From Clostridia bacterium (lineage in GTDB: Bacteria; Bacillota; Clostridia; Christensenellales; Borkfalkiaceae): 64,000 nt of DNA. Made by a program: the position numbers and the translations under genes. Location: the NCBI GenBank assembly GCA_017407325.1, contig JAFQWV010000007.1:1-64000 (forward strand), written 5' to 3'. Shown here in pieces: positions 63,473 through 64,000 of the stretch (its first letter is position 1; every line of letters begins with the position of its first letter). The notes below the pieces were generated by a model, which worked only from the letters and a program-made list of their open reading frames with translations, had not been told where the DNA came from and made no database searches.

Positions 63473-64000
63473 ATGATTTTTCATGATAAAGACGCTAAAA
63501 GCGTCTTAGAATTGTTAAATACGGATAAAAACGGGCTAAAAACGGCTCAAGTAAAAGAATTACAAGAAAAGTATGGCGAAAATAAATTAAAAGAAAAGAA
63601 GAAGAAAAATACCTTTCAACGTTTTTTAGAGCAGTTTAAAGACGTTATGATTTTAATTTTGATTGCCGCAGCAATAATTTCTTTTGTGGTTGCTTGTATT
63701 GAAGGTGATCCACAAGAATTTTTCGAGCCGATTTTAATTTTAGCAATCGTAATAATTAACGCAATAATGGGCGTTATGCAAGAGAGTAAGGCAGAAAAAG
63801 CACTTGATGCGCTAAAGAGTTTGTCTGCACCGCACGCGCGCGTTATTCGTGACGGGGTTGAAAGCGTAATTGATGCAAAAGAACTTGTTCCCGGCGATAT
63901 AATAAAAGTTGAAGCAGGTGACTTTATTCCTGCAGACTGTAGGTTGATAGAAAGTACAAGCCTGAAAAGTGAAGAAAGCGCGTTGACGGGTGAATCTGTT
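63473..64000 (+). CDS. P-type ATPase (calcium type), 5' part only
   Basis: The 176 codons visible are cut by the window end. They show the cation-ATPase N-terminal domain (NGLKTAQVKELQEKYGENKL), two membrane helices (MILILIAAAIISFVVA and ILILAIVIINAIMGVMQ), the MQESKAEKALDALKSLSAP segment and the actuator loop ending SALTGESV. This pattern is that of P2-type calcium pumps and is related to the complete pump at 30255. GGAGAG precedes the ATG, ten bases after the protease gene. Confidence 0.88.
   Translation, partial: MIFHDKDAKSVLELLNTDKNGLKTAQVKELQEKYGENKLKEKKKKNTFQRFLEQFKDVMILILIAAAIISFVVACIEGDPQEFFEPILILAIVIINAIMGVMQESKAEKALDALKSLSAPHARVIRDGVESVIDAKELVPGDIIKVEAGDFIPADCRLIESTSLKSEESALTGESV

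Overview
The window reads as chromosome of a low-GC Gram-positive bacterium, most likely an uncultured Clostridia-type Bacillota. The evidence is the set of Firmicute markers: a T-box in front of thrS, an infC-rpmI-rplT leader, NrdR, HemZ, a YtxC-like protein, TIGR04086, TSCPD and DUF4364 proteins, ruvC-ruvA-ruvB-queA-tgt-yajC-secDF-recJ-rel in series, and a Gram-positive type LexA box. No rRNA, tRNA, integrase, transposase or CRISPR array was seen. The taxonomic call is inference from gene content.

Layout. 1-5.4 kb: a VOC protein, a nucleotidyltransferase, a polysaccharide deacetylase, an SSB-like protein, and a compact HprK-like kinase / PqqD-like / S26 peptidase operon. 5.4-9.5 kb: two minus-strand cell-surface proteins (SH3-like, single C-terminal membrane anchor) flanking a small ArpU/sigma-like regulator; a consensus LexA box lies between the first surface gene and the regulator. 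9.6-19.3 kb: a co-directional phage-type head and packaging operon (large terminase, portal, scaffold, coat, neck proteins) with every frame open, but with no integrase, lysis, replication or recognisable tail genes. 19.5-24.4 kb: a giant FN3-like lipoprotein and a membrane protein. 24.8-33.6 kb: an SGNH esterase, TSCPD and DUF4364 proteins, Nudix, NrdR, two lipoproteins, a calcium-type P-ATPase and a YtxC-like protein. 33.9-39.8 kb: T-box-thrS, infC-rpmI-rplT, a SpoU methyltransferase and YebC. 39.8-45 kb: a long intergenic region with structured DNA/RNA, a lipoprotein HtrA homologue whose catalytic serine is threonine, an ECF sigma/anti-sigma pair and a GT-C glycosyltransferase. 45.4-63.5 kb: recombination (ruvABC), queuosine (queA, tgt), secretion (yajC, secDF), recJ, rel, an MBL hydrolase, hemZ, rpsO, pnp and a trypsin-like lipoprotein. 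A second P-type ATPase runs off the end.

Two things stand out. First, the 8-19 kb block looks like a domesticated or satellite-like capsid and packaging system that may be under SOS control. Second, nine intergenic regions carry a family of hairpin arrays. Short variable stems, drawn from a recurring set of stem words, are separated by a constant 7-9 base linker. In the complete copies the linker of the right arm can be the reverse complement of the linker of the left arm, so the whole element is a large dyad around a GGTCG...CGACC core. One copy sits between the thrS T-box and thrS itself. I do not recognise this architecture as a named repeat class.
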